Part shown: in pieces, positions 25,560 through 37,848 of the stretch
Layout of the letters: the number at the start of each line of letters is the position of its first letter
Position numbering within the stretch: the stretch's first letter is position 1
Assembly: GCA_029379385.1 (NCBI GenBank)
Contig: CM055611.1
Coordinates: 4,836,001-4,900,000, forward strand
Length of the DNA: 64,000 bases
Reading direction: 5' to 3'
From: Quillaja saponaria
Taxonomy: Eukaryota; Streptophyta; Magnoliopsida; Fabales; Quillajaceae
The notes under the pieces: model-generated
Database searches by the model: none
The model's input: only the letters and a program-made list of their open reading frames with translations
Told to the model about the DNA's origin: nothing
Translations under genes and position numbers: made by a program

Positions 25560-26474
25560 TATATTCATAGCCTACATTCTAAACCTGTTGTTATTGATAA
25601 TGATTTGAATGAAATTGAAATTGCTAAAACATAGAAGAATGAGGATAACCAAATTGAAGGGGCTGATGATAATTTATTGGATGAGAATAATAATTTGCTT
25701 GGTAATCAAAATGAAGAGTCTTTGCTTGACAGTTCTAATGATGATGATTACGAGTTTAATGATGTTGACTCTGAAAGCCTTTATGATGCTGATTTTATAT
25801 CTAGCCTAATTGATGGGGGAAAAAATTAACCTCATGAAAATGACTGAATTCCTTGATGGTTATGATAGAGAATGGGTGTTTGATTTGGATGGTTCTGGGT
25901 CTAATGTGGAAAGACCATTCACTGACAGGTTCTAAAATGGTAGGTTATATTACGATGTAGAGGATAAAAAAATAAAAAATAAAATTTAAGGTAGAACATA
26001 ATATGATTTTGGACTTTGTTTATGAGTTTAGAAATGCATTGAGAGATTATGTTATCTAAGAAAGGATTGAAATAGTGAGAACTAGGAATTGCAAGTCAAG
26101 AGTGACTGCTATTTATGCCACTCATGACTGTATGTAGACCATTCAAGCTTCTACAACACCTGCTGAAGTAAAATTTATTATTAACGTCTATCTGCTAGAC
26201 CATAATTATATCAAGAGCATAACGAGCAGTAAAGCAAACTCAATTTGGAATGCAAAGAAGCTTAGCATGGAGCTTAAGGCAGACCCTAACTTAAGCTATA
26301 ATAAAATAAAAGATATAATGATTAAAAGATATGGTGTGGAAGTTGGAAGGTGGCAGATGTATAGATTTAAAAAAGGGGGATTGAGGTAGTATGTTTTGGT
26401 GATACTTGATACCAATCCTGGGAGTATTTCAAAGTTAATGGTGCAGATGCTTAAGATTGAGTTTGGTAATGTTA

Positions 26475-26925
26475 TGATTTTTAAAAAACTACTTTGAAAA
26501 AATAGCTATTAAAAAGTGATCACAACAACCCTAATTGATAAATTCTTATACAAAAGTTTTTATGAGGAGTCAAAACAGCGAACAAAGTATTTGGTAAAAC
26601 AAATCATAAGCTGTTGTAAATATATAAAATGAAAAAAAAAAACATCATTAGCTAAGGATATATTTGGAATTTTTAAAAATTAATAAGGTGATTTTTGTAC
26701 TTCGGATTTTGAAACTATATCTACCTTTTGAAAGCATCATTTGGGGGTGCTTTTAAAAGTACCCTTGACTTTTTTAAAGCAGTTCAAGAAGTACTCTTCT
26801 TAACCAAACAATTTTTAAGAGATTTAGCTTTTAGAAAGCCACAACACCTTCTCAAAAAGTATTACCAAACTCAACATAACCTTCTTGAAAATCTAATGTT
26901 CAAGAAGTATTTTTATGGGAGTTGA
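26475..26925. mobile_element. MITE-like insertion inside the MULE relic
   Basis: The MULE reading is interrupted between Glu-Phe-Gly-Asn-Val (26,460-26,480) and the resumption at about 26,930. The insert is rich in AAAAGTA, AAGTACT and TTTTAAA words near both ends and contains CCAAACAATTTTT, features common in short non-autonomous hAT-like elements. The outer boundaries and any target duplication could not be fixed. Confidence 0.4.
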
Positions 26926-27263
26926 TGCATTCAAAAAGATATTCGAGAAAGGTTCTAGGCCGTTTCTAGGTATGGATGGATGTCATTTGAAAGGGCCTAT
27001 TGAAGGAGTATTGTTAGCTATTGTTGCTCTTAATGGCAACAATGGATTATTTCCAGTTGTTGAGTTGCAAAATAAGGATATCTAGTGCTATTTTTTTTTA
27101 TCAACTTGATATGTTGATTGGTCAATGGTCAAGTGAAACTCCATTTGTCATCATATTAGAAAGGCATAAGGTACATCTCTCTTTACTTTTCTCGTTTTGT
27201 GATTTTTTTTTTGTCGTAAAATATTTAAAATGCTAAATTATTGTGCTTACTATGTCATTATCT

Positions 27264-27264
<1 letters not shown>

Positions 27265-27298
<34 letters not shown>
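27265..27298. repeat. Poly-T run of 34
   Basis: An uninterrupted run of 34 T. It lies within the MULE relic, between the DDE core and the second part of the transposase, in place of degraded coding sequence. Confidence 0.95.
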
Positions 27299-27303
<5 letters not shown>

Positions 27304-28300
27304 GAAACCCAAGGGATTGCTTGAGATAGTAGTTGAGGTGTTTCCTTATACATAACAAAGGCCTTGTTGCATGCATCTTTACAACTGTTTCAAGAGCAAA
27401 TATCTAGGGGTAATGCTAAGGATGTGGTTTTGGGTAGCTATTAAAGCTTTTACTTATACTGAGTTTAAGAAGGTAATGGATGACATCCTTATAATTGACA
27501 AACATGCTTATGATTGGTTCATGGACAATGACCCTTCACTTTAGGCTAGACATGGATTTGACCCTAGGTCAAAGAGTGAGCACATTACCAATAACATGAC
27601 TAAGAGTTTCAACCAGTGGATAGGAGATTTTAGAGGAAAGCTTGTTTTGACATTGCTTGAACATCTTAGGGTGAAATTAATAAAAAAAATTGCATGCTAG
27701 GTTTGAAGAGGCATGTCGAAGGGACACATTTAGTTATCCTAAGGTTTGGAAAGCATTATATTATATTAGGCATTCTACAAGATAATGTATACTTGTTCAT
27801 GTTGGTCATGTAGAATTTTAGATAAATGATGGTCCATTAATGTATCTTGTAAAGTTAAACAATTAGACTTGTCCATGTAGTGTCTAGCAACTAACTAGCA
27901 GTAGTAGTAAGCATGTCATTTCCTGAATTGTGCATTATAGATTTAACTTAGAGCAATATTTTCATAACCACTTTAGGAAAAACACCTATGTTAGTTGTTA
28001 TGGTGTATAAAATTATACTCCCATTGCCTGACCTGGCATGATAGACTATGTAAAAGCTGCTCTTAATTTTGTCATGCCTCCAAAATTGAGCAGACTACTT
28101 GGAAGGCTTGGAAAAGCAAGAGAAGGGTAACATGATAAGAACCTAGAGTAAAAAGGTTTGCAAGGAGATCTAAGACATTGATGTGTGCTATCTACAAGGG
28201 ATTTGGACATAATAGGAAGACATGTCAGAGAGCTCTAGTAGTTGTAAAGAGGATGAGTAACAAAGTTATGTTCAATGATCAATCCAACTTGTACTGATTG

Positions 28301-28927
28301 AATTTTGAGGTTTCATTTATGTTTTGTTCTTGAGCTTTTGCCTAATTTTATTCATTCAATTTTTTTGACAGATTTTTGTCAAGACAACTAGACAAATCAC
28401 AAATAAAAAACAGTCTTCAATGTGATGGTTTGATAGAAGCTGTACTCTCTTTTCACTTATAAGAAAACTCTAAGTAATTGAAATGAAAAAGAATACTCCA
28501 TTAATTTTCCAAAGTTATGAGCTTACATGGAGTCTTTTCAAAGAAATTGAGAAGAAAAAAAAAGGAAAGAGTTAAAGGTAATGAAGGTTGAGACTCTACA
28601 AAAAAGAAAATATTATAAAATTGAAATATAATTACACTGTTAATTTTATTTAATTTAATACAGGATAAATTAGTCAATTAAATTTTAGACAATAATTAGG
28701 TTGTGGAAATAACAGATCCCTTAAGAATTTATGTTAACATAATGTATTGATATTAAGAAAATGAAATTAAAGTAAAGGATAATATAGAAAAAAAATTTAA
28801 ACTAAGCTTTTAAAATTCATTTGGAAAGAGAAAACTAAAAATAAGATTTTTTTTGGTACTTGGAAGATACAATACTTTTTTAGCATTTTTTTCTAAAATT
28901 ACTTTGTAACATTGTTAGTTTGCCATC
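28301..28927. other. AT-rich spacer between MULE and LTR element
   Basis: No feature was recognised beyond the likely 3' untranslated end of the MULE. Confidence 0.4.
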
Positions 28928-29268
28928 TATTTAGTCTGGATTTGACCAGGTTGAGGTACCTTCCATGTGGCTGACTTGCAAAGGATCTGTCCTTTTGTCA
29001 TATGAAAACTCTGATGCCAAAGTCAATATGATAAGAAAATATAAGCTGAAAAGTTGTAAGAGTATGAATTAGGGGGAACAACCTGTTTTGTTTTGGGATT
29101 TTGAGTCCTTTTTATAGTAGTTACAATAATAATGATACATGTTATAGTATTAATAGATATTAATGGTGATAGTTATGAATCAGATTAGTTTATTATACTT
29201 TAACCATGCCACGTGTAATAATATTATTAGATTGGTACAATCTTGCAATATAACTAGTCTCCCAAAAA
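28928..29268 (-). repeat. Left (3') LTR of the LARD-like element
   Basis: Direct-repeat partner of 31,592-31,950 with several short indels. It starts TATTTAG where the partner has TGTTAAG, so the terminal dinucleotide has decayed. Confidence 0.7.
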
Positions 29269-31591
29269 CTAGTTTAAGAAGCATAGGGACTTGAACTAAA
29301 AGTTGTTGACCATATACTTAGGTCGTGTTCCCTGTTTGCAGGGTGCAATTTTTGTGCTAAATTTTTTGTTCTATCATTGTTGCGATACTCTACTAGTGTG
29401 ATGTTTTTATTATTGGTGTGATTTTTTTGTGTAATTAGTGTTAACGCTATACTGTATTCCACCTTATAACTTACTGCATTTCACTCCACCTTATTACTCC
29501 TACATTTTTCTACACGAACTGAGAAACTTAAGCTTGATGTGATAGTAATTTAGACTGAATTTTTAAGCAATATGGGTGATAACACAAGACTGTTGATATT
29601 GTACTGGATTTGTAGGCACTTGATTTGCTTGGGTGCTTTGCCCGAGCATTGGCTTTTTAGCCTATGCTACCCATACCTAGTGTGACTATAAGCATTTTAA
29701 CCATGTGTTGTCTCCTCGGACTTACTCTCTAGATCAAGTGAAAACCCAATACCTTTGGTTATTTAGTATCTGAAGGGTCCTGTTAAAAAGCTAGGAGAGC
29801 TGAAAAGATTATTATTGCTCTTTCTCAGGGTTTGATTATTTTTCTAGGACCTTTATAATTGCAACAGAGACATATTAGATGTCACCACTCCCAAGGAATG
29901 TCATCAACTAAAAAGCTATGTAAGAGCTCTTTTGAGCTATTATAATGGCGGTTAATAGCCTCTTTCATGTTTGAAGATGATGAGCTCATCTTGATTTGGT
30001 AAATTCGTGCTGAAGGTTTTTTTGCAATGTATTTATTTATGCGGTTGAAAAGCCAAGCTCAATAGTAGACTTGTTAAACCTGTATATGTAAACATATCTT
30101 GTTAAAGATAATAATCAATAATATTTTAAAGATAACTTCTAAACTTTTGATTTACAATTTATGGAGTGTTGATCGCTTGATTTTTAGATTTGACCTCGAG
30201 TTGTATGAGGGAGGATGAACATATTTCTTTTGCCGTCATTACTTGACCTCCGTATATTTTACTTTTTTGTGCTAAGTTGTATACTAAATCACTTGAAACT
30301 TTTATCAAGCACTCAAAAATAATTAGGACTTGGTCGTCAGTGGACTTGAGTTTAAAATAATAAATAAGTCCAAAAATTAAATTCGCAGCATTTAACAATA
30401 ATAATCAATTTTAAAGAATTTTTATAGGCTGTAAATTTATATCAAAGTTGCATACTAGGCACATAATAATTTCTAATTATTTCTTAATAAGGATACTTGC
30501 ACAAATTTTATTAATATGTAATTATAAAATTTAAGGATATATTCATAAAGTTTCAAAACTAGTTAGGCCATTTATTTGAAAATATAGAATCTAGGAGCCT
30601 ATAAGTAATTTCTAGAGTCACTTATGTGGTTTATATAAAAATCTAAAAGTCTAGGATTAGTGTGCAATTATCCTAAAGTATTTAGGCAAATAACATGATT
30701 TTTAAGGGTATGTTGGAAAATTATTAAAGTTTTGGGAATCTTTTATAACTATACAAAGATATGGGTCTGATATGAAAAATACATAACATTTTGGGATAAA
30801 ATTATAAATTTAAATATACTTTGGGCCAATTATGTAAATATTTAAGATATATGGGATATTCTTCTAAAATATATAAAATATAGAGATCGAATAACAAATT
30901 TAAAAACATGGGCCGGGCTAGTTTTGGGCTAAGCCTTTGAGCCCAATCTTGGAAAATAGGTCAAGTCGCGTCTGTGAGTCAAAGAGTTGGCGATTGGTGG
31001 TTGACTGGATTGAGCCGTTTAAGAGTAAAACGCCTCTGCCATTTTAAGTCTTGCTTGGAAGCTCTAATGGCCGAAATCTTAGCACCAGAATGATTGTAAA
31101 GGCCGGACTGATGTTATAGGGGTCTTGGTCGAAAGTTTGTTTACCGAAAAGTGGTGGAAAATAGCTTGAAAGGCCACTATCCAAAATCTGAAGACTAAGA
31201 GCCACAGATGCGCATGTTACCTCTGTTGGTAGTGTTCTTGGTGGCACAATATTCGAATAGAGATTTATGAGGCTTTAGTATAATTTCTGGTGTCATTAGG
31301 CAACTAGAATAGGGAGAAAAATGACATGAACGACCACTACCTTTCGTCCATGTCTTACAAAGAATGATAGGGCTATCAAGGAGTGTCTGACCTCTAACAG
31401 TGGTGTTATTCAGGTATGTTGGTCAAGAAAATTTCATCCGTGTGGTGGTATGCTCAAGATATGTTGTTCGATTTTGAGATCAGTCTGAAAATTTGAACAA
31501 TGGATATGCTAGGTTTGAGTGTTTTTAAATTTTGTTTTGGGTGACGGATAGGAAATCCAAATCAAAATAGAGTTCCCATAGACGGTGCCAA

Positions 31592-31950
31592 TGTTAAGTA
31601 TGGATTTGACTAGGTTAAGGTGACTTCCATGTAGCTGACTTGCAAAGGGCGGTCCTTTTGACCTGTGAAAACTCTGATGTCATAGTCAATATGATCAAAA
31701 AATAAAAGCTGAAAAGCTTTAAGAGTATGAGTTAGGAGAAATAACCTATTTTGTTTTGGGGTTTTGAGTCCCTTTATGTAGAAGTTATGTAGGAGTATTA
31801 ATCACAATAGTAATGATATCAGTTATGACGTTTGTTATAATATTAATTGAAATTAATGGTGGCAGTTATAATTCAGATTAGTCCATTATTCTTTAACCAT
31901 TCTTCGTATAATAATAATATTGGATTGGTTCAATATTGTATTATCTCCAT
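31592..31950 (-). repeat. Right (5') LTR of the LARD-like element
   Basis: It abuts the primer-binding-site-like TTGGCACCGTC (minus strand, 31,581-31,591). The outer boundary is set only to within a few bases because of CCAT repeats. Confidence 0.7.
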
Positions 31951-32524
31951 CCATCCATGAAAAGAAATTTGAATTCCCTAAATTTTGGATCTTACCAATA
32001 TTTTTGTGAATTTTAAAGAAGACGAATGTAATTTGGTTTGAAATTTTTTCAGATCTCTAATAATTCTTTCGGTTTTTCTAACGAGTGCCATTGTTGAAGT
32101 TCAATAAATATAAATTTTCAAAATTTAAACATTTTAAAATTAGTAAACTATTATTATAGCATCAAAATCATTATCAACTATTGCAATAAATGTTATAAAA
32201 TTTATTTATATATATTATTTTAACAAATGGTCTAAAGAATTAGTTAGGAAAAAAATTACATAATTAGAAAATAATTAATTCTATATGACTGTTTGGGAAA
32301 AAATGCTGAATGAATAAATTAGAAAGAGGTGTAATCCTAAGGATTATAACAATTATTAAGAAACCAAATGGCTACATTCAAAGTCCCATATAGACTTGCC
32401 TTAATCACACTTAAATGCATAACACCCAGTTTAGACCCCATTTAAAATTCTAATCAACTTTTTTTCAAGTCTACAATTTCCTTTCATCTCTGTCATTCCC
32501 ATTCTTTGGAGAATCATATCAAAC
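31951..32524 (+). promoter_or_regulatory. Upstream region of the FHA gene
   Basis: AT-rich DNA before the FHA start codon; the last 60 bases are a pyrimidine-rich leader. No TATA box could be assigned firmly. The LTR element ends about 570 bases before the ATG, so the promoter is either short or overlaps transposon DNA. Confidence 0.4.
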
Positions 32525-33167
32525 ATGGGAACCTCTGCCAACAACAATGTCGAGGCTGGGTTTGCGAAACTCCAAGGAAAGGAATTTGAATACTATATGC
32601 AAACTTACTCCATCATCCTTGGACGAAACTCCAAAACATCAACTGTAGACCTTGACCTCTCTAGCCTCGGGGGTGGGATGAAAATCTCTCGTCACCATGC
32701 ACACATCTTTTATGATTTCACAAACCATCATTTTGCTCTTGAGGTGTTAGGCAAAAATGGTTGCCTAGTTAAAGGAGTCCTCCACCTACCAAGTAACACA
32801 CCAATAAAGCTCAACTCACAAGATTTGATTCAAATTGGGGACAAGCAGTTCTATTTCTTGTTGCCCCGTAGGGGTATTTCAAGAGGGCCATCGGGACCCA
32901 AGCATAATGTGGGGAATTCATATGTAGCATCAGCAAGGCCAATTATCCCACAGTATAATGTTGCCACAATAGCAGACACTGGGGCTTTGGAGAAGAAAGG
33001 AAAAGGGAAGGAAGACTGTGATGAGGAGTATGTGGCTGAGGAGGACATTGGTGGCAATGTTGGTGGTGGAAATAGCATTGGGAAGAGTTTGAAGAAGGAA
33101 AGTTATGACGAGTATAGGTATGGTGCAGTAGGTTCGAGCAACAAAGCAACATCGTCAAGTACATTGG
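32525..33167 (+). CDS. FHA2: FHA2-type protein, exon 1 (FHA domain), separated from exons 2-3
   Basis: It encodes 214 residues plus one base. Residues about 10-112 are a plant FHA2-type forkhead-associated domain, with Gly-Arg-Asn at 33-35, Ser-Arg-His-His-Ala at 55-59 and Asn-Gly at 78-79, the phosphothreonine-binding positions of the fold. A low-complexity Lys/Glu/Gly/Ser tail follows. The Arabidopsis relative is a nuclear protein proposed to act in transcription and fertility. The exon ends at a plausible donor, TTGG|GTTAGT, in phase 1; reading through gives a stop after one more codon. No continuation was found downstream on this strand. The matching exons 2 and 3 lie on the opposite strand at 49,290-49,136 and 46,594-46,385, with compatible phases. 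As it stands, the gene can produce only a 215-residue C-terminally truncated protein. Confidence 0.88.
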
Positions 33168-33849
33168 GTTAGTATTTATTTTGTTAATCTTTATTTATGA
33201 TAAGATAATTGGTTTATGTTTGGATTTCTTAATATTGAGCTAGTACCTTTTTATGAAATAATAATTTTATTGTTAAAGATATGGCAATCGAATTTATGTG
33301 TTGAGATTATGCTTGTGTCTTTAAAGTATAGAGGATACTTAAATGTTGGCTTACAAGAATTAGGGATGGTTCCATCTTCTAATTCTATTAACTATGTCTT
33401 TTGTCTTTTTCCTAGCCAACAACCTTGATATTTCAGTTAATTTGAAAAAAAACCCAATTTTGCGAAAAAAACATAACAAGGAGACTTAACGATCCTTTCC
33501 TAATAATCCTCTAGGCTTTAAATAATTAATATAAGGCAACATTTTTTTTAATTCTCTATCAAGTTTTACCTTCTTTTATTTGAAATATTTGAGGAGCTAG
33601 CTACTTTCGTATCTTAGCCATAAGGACTCACAAATTTAAGGCCTACAACATCCAAAAATGAATAAGGAATTCCATCATCCTTCCCACTACCTATTAGATC
33701 TAAATGCAAGATTGCATTTGAGTTGGGGATAGGCAAAGATGTCGAGATAATGCAGGAAGAAAGTGTGTTAGAAAATAAGATTGTTCACAACTAACTCTTT
33801 ACATTCTTGTGCAGAAGGATAATAAAACATACGACGCACCCAAAATAAA
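33168..33849. other. Start of FHA intron 1
   Basis: AT-rich DNA directly after the exon-1 donor; no exon was recognised. The open frame at 33,216-33,428 shows no similarity to the missing FHA C-terminus. Confidence 0.5.
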
Positions 33850-36200
33850 AAACTAGCAATATCTCAACTCAAATTAACTAAGTCTTAAATCTCAAACTAG
33901 TTGGGGTCAACAATATAAACCTTTTCCCCTAGTCCCATTAATCCAAGGCATCTTTTTAGTAATGCCTAAAACAATCATATCATTCTCAATGACTACCCCA
34001 TATAATTTTCAATATCCTTTTACCCTTTCTAACAACTTCCACTTGCACAAAGTCACATTTTCTAACTCTGGTGTCTACTGGCCCATATTAGATATGTCTA
34101 AACCAATGTAAGCGGCTCTCCTTCATTTTCTCTTCAATAGGTGCTACCACAACCTTCCTATGTATCTCTTCATCATATTTTATCTTTTATTGTATGTCTA
34201 GTCATCCATCTCAACATTCGCATTTCATCTACTCTAATCTTATGCCAGTGTTGTTTCTTAACTGCCTAACACTAGAAACTGTACAACATAGTCACCTTTA
34301 GAATTTTTATTTCAACCTTTTCTTGATTTTAGGATCATATAAAACTCTCAACGCTCAAACCACTTCATATACCCTGCCTTAATTCTATGATTCACATTCT
34401 GCTTAATTGCACCATCATTTTGTAGAAATGAACCTAGACACTTAAAGTTATTTTTCGTTTGGGATTGTTTGACGATCCAAAATTATTTCAATCAAGCCTT
34501 TCTCTAGTATGACTAAAATCACATTGCATATACTCGGTTTTCGTCTGACTTAACCTAAGACCTTTAGATTTTAACACATTCTTCCATAATTCTAGCTTTG
34601 AATTTAGATCATCTCTAGTTTGGTCTACCAACACGATATCAATGACAAACAACATGCATGTAAAACCTTATCCTGAATGATATGGGTAAGTTCGTCCATG
34701 ACTAAAGCAAATAGACAAAAGCTTAAGGATGATCCTTGTTGAATATCTATTGTGATTGTGAACACTCTAGTCATTACTCCCTTATACATCATTATATTTT
34801 TTACATATTTAGTTGGGACTTTTTTCTTCTCAAGAACTTACTGCAAAACTTGTCTCTCTATCCTATCATATGCCTTTTCTAGGTTATTAAAGGCTAAATG
34901 AATATCCTTTTTTGTCCTCTATATTTCTCCATAATCTAATAAGTAAGAAAATAGCATCCATTGTATATCTTTCCAGCATAAATCCAAGTTGATTCTTAGA
35001 AATTAAAGTTTAATACCTAAGCCTATGCTCAATCCCCATTTCCAGCAGTTTCATTGTATGATCTACAAGTTTTATCCTTCAATAATTTGTGCAATTTTGT
35101 ATATTATCATTATTCATATAAAGAGAAATCAATGTACTCTTCCTCTACTCATCGGACATTTCTTGGTCACTAAAATCTTGTTAAAAAGATTTTTTAGCTA
35201 AGCTAGTCTAAGCCTTTATAAGGATACCATTTGGTCCCACCACCTTACTACCTTTCATTTTTTGAACGGCATATTTAACCTCCTATGTTCCAGTTAGGCA
35301 AACAAATCTACAGTTCATATCATTAAAGGTGTCATCTAGATTTTCAATAGTAACATTTGAATCTCCATTAAATAAGGTGTTGTAGTAAGTTCGTTATCTC
35401 TCATTGATCTTATTTTCCTTACCTAAAACCATTTCCTTTCATACTTATTGCACTTAATATAAGTTAAATCCCTAGTTCTTTGCTAACTTTGTTTAGCAAA
35501 CCTATAAATATCATTATCTCCATCATTTGTTCATAATTTATGGTAAATTCCTTTGCAAGCCTTGTCTCTAGCTTCCCTAACCAATTTCTTAGCATTTTTT
35601 ATAGATTGTCCAAAGTGCTTGTAACTATCCTCATTTGTACACTCTTGTAATATTTTATAATATATTTTTTTAATAGCTTCTTAAACTTCTTCATTCCACC
35701 ACCATGTCTCATTTGTTGGTGGTCTATGTACTCTATTTTCTCCTTACACCTTTTTAACCATATTTCTAATATGACTTGCCATCTCATTCCAGACCTTATT
35801 AAGGTTACCCTCCACAATTCACGAGTCGTTGTTTAACATTTTTTTTTTATAAAAAAAATAGTCATTTATTCTCTATTCAAATCCCACCATCTATTCCTAC
35901 TTCTCCTATTACACCTATGCTTTTCCTTCCAACTCTTAACACAAACATTTACAACAAAAAGTTTGTGTTGAGTAACTAAACACTAGCCAGGTATAACTTT
36001 ACTATCCTTATATGACAAGTAAAAACGTTTATTCTATAACTTTCCTAATAATATGTAATTAATTAGGATTTTGGTTTCTCAAAATAAAGTCTATCGAATT
36101 TACAATAAATTTAGTTGATCCCTGTTTATTATCTTGTATCACAAGGCTATGATTTGGACCCTACAAAGCAACACCTAAACTCTGAACATCAATAGGGATA
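33850..36200 (-). pseudogene. RTE-type LINE relic
   Basis: Reading from 36,200 downward, the order matches plant RTE-like non-LTR elements. First comes the end of an endonuclease region (Arg-Trp-Trp-Asp-Leu, near 35,890). A linker follows with Glu-Thr-Trp-Trp-Trp-Asn-Glu-Glu-Val and Ala-Arg-Asp-Lys-Ala (about 35,700-35,540). Reverse transcriptase blocks come next: Gly-Ser-Lys-Val-Val-Gly-Pro-Asn-Gly-Ile, Asn-Gln-Leu-Gly-Phe-Met, Thr-Met-Asp-Ala-Ile-Phe-Leu-Leu. The catalytic block near 34,640 reads Val-Ile-Asp-Ile-Val-Leu-Val where Ala-Asp-Asp is expected. The C-terminal block has Glu-Met-Arg-Met-Leu-Arg-Trp-Met. There are many stops and frameshifts. It lies in FHA intron 1, antisense to exon 1. 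Confidence 0.82.
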
Positions 36201-37848
36201 AGAAAACCTAGGAAATTATTATTATTTAAACCTTGATTCTAAGAAGCACATTATATCCTTTTAACTCTAATTTCCCAAAGAAAGAATTATCTAAGAACAT
36301 AGAGCCATCCTGAAAATTATTTTGCCAAACAAGTTCAAATTATGCCAAAATTTTATCAATGTACAAGCCTTCTTATGTATCAAAATTCTTAATTATCAAT
36401 TCCTACAGTTTTCGAAGAGCAAAAGAATATCTTTAATTTGAAAAATCTGAAACTACCTTACCATAACCAAAACAAGTATTACCTAAAGAATATTCAAACA
36501 GATAAAATCTTTTGCAATTGGAACTGCATCAAACCTAAACTTTTCATTCACAATAGGATTTTGGAATTTCAAGTGTGATTCAATCTTTCCAAGAGAGCTA
36601 ACAAAATGAACAATATTTGATGTTTGCGTCTCTAAATAGTGTTAACAACTTGGTTCTTGTTGGCAAAACTCAATATTCTTTAGAGCTTCATATTAGGCTT
36701 GTTAATAAATTTGGACTTATCCAAATTATACTTGTTATGGATAGAAGAATTTGAACCAAGCCTAAAGAAAACACAGGTCCTAGTCATAGGCTCATATCTT
36801 GAACAAAATAGTAGGCCTTGAAGGCCTAAGCTTTTTAAAAAATTAAATTGCTTTAACTTGTATAATTTGGTCTAAAATGTTTTAAACTTAAAGTTGGTCA
36901 CCTATAGTTAGTGTTGTTAAGGCCTTGGGTGCATTTAGGAGCTAGGTAGAGGTGTTAATATGTTAAGCTAACTCATGAACAACTTGTGAGCTTGTTAAGG
37001 GCTCAGATGAGTTTTACTTGTTTTCTAAACGAGCCAATCTTGAATTTTAATTTTAGCTCATTTAGTAATCTTTCTAAAACCACTTGGATGGTAGTAATTT
37101 ATTATATTGGCTCCTTAGTTGGTCTTATGTTCTACTTTCCTTAACTATTTTTAAGAATTCTTCAAGATTGCTTAATGAGTTGAGCTTAAGATTTGGTTAG
37201 GCTCATCAGCTCTTAATGAGTTTAAGCTTAAAAGCTACTGGTGAATACGAGTTGAACTTGAGCTGGCCTAAAATTTGATGAGTCGAGCCAAGTTTTATCA
37301 AAATTTGACTTAAGCTCAGCTTGTTGCCTGAGGTCCGGCTTGGACAATAATGCTTGTTAAGTAAATTATCAACCAGCTTCCCTGTGTTAAGCAAATAATC
37401 CTTATTGGATACATTTATGCCATGCCAAAGATAGGAACAATGATTGTTCAATGTCTAACAACTTCTGGCATCAAGCTATAAAAAACAATCACCATGAAAG
37501 TTATGTCAAGTAGAGATGCCTTGTTACTATCACATTGCTGTAAGAGTTCTTCATTTCCCTCAGCTTCAAATATAAACCTTCAAAATTAATTAAATGTTCA
37601 ACGAGAACCAGGCGAGTCTTTCCCCTAGTTAGATGGCTTTCCCTGATCGACATGAAATAACTTGTGAAGTTGCAGAGCAACCTCACTACATTGGTGGCCA
37701 TGGTTGATTTAATAGTTTTAATTGCTAAACAAGATAATCATTGTTCAATAAACCAACAACCCACGTGCCTTCAAAACCCATAGTGACTCTAAGTGAAACG
37801 ACTATCTTCTTGTAGTCATCTGAACTTTAGACTCTAGAAGGAGGATTC
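36201..37848. other. Intronic spacer with MITE-like stretch
   Basis: No gene. About 36,940-37,330 is dense in GAGCTTG, GAGCCAA and AGCTCA words in both orientations, the pattern of a family of short plant elements built on AGCTTGAGC-like repeats. Its ends could not be fixed. Confidence 0.35.

Larger units (their letters stand above)
25560..28300 (+). pseudogene. Mutator-like (MULE/MuDR) transposase relic
   Basis: The domains appear in the normal order across many stops and frameshifts. An acidic N-terminal region (25,600-25,840) is followed by a MuDR N-domain with Phe-Arg-Asn-Ala-Leu-Arg-Asp-Tyr (about 26,000) and Ala-Asp-Pro-Asn-Leu-Ser (about 26,280). The transposase core has Gly-Met-Asp-Gly-Cys-His-Leu-Lys-Gly (about 26,970) and Gly-Asn-Asn-Gly-Leu-Phe-Pro-Val-Val-Glu. 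A second part (27,420-27,690) has Asp-Phe-Arg-Gly-Lys. A SWIM zinc finger remnant (Cys-Pro-Cys...Lys-His) lies near 27,870-27,930, then Pro-Pro-Lys-Leu-Ser-Arg, and a zinc knuckle with Gly-His-Asn-Arg-Lys-Thr-Cys near 28,210. A full copy would encode roughly 700 residues and move DNA by cut and paste. This one is dead. Confidence 0.85.
28928..31950 (-). mobile_element. Non-coding LTR retroelement (LARD-like), about 3 kb
   Basis: Two direct repeats of about 340-360 bases (28,928 to about 29,268 and 31,592 to about 31,950) share long blocks such as CAATATGAT, AGTATGA(A/G)TTAG and TTTTGAGTCC. Next to the right repeat, read on the minus strand, an end TTAACA is followed directly by TTGGCACCGTC, which sits as a primer-binding site. 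The element is therefore on the minus strand with its 5' LTR on the right. The 2.3-kb interior has no gag or pol similarity. CCATC borders both outer ends and may be the target duplication, but the right end lies in CCAT repeats and is uncertain. The same primer-site type occurs in the gypsy element at 59.56 kb. Confidence 0.7.

Noticed and set aside
26728..26925. Plus-strand ORF of 65 codons within the MULE
   Set aside because: It is formed by the MITE-like insert, not by transposase sequence.
32525..33172. Treating the plus-strand FHA ORF as a complete short gene
   Set aside because: Family members have a conserved C-terminal domain. The ORF ends one codon past a good donor, and the missing exons with matching phases are present in inverted position.
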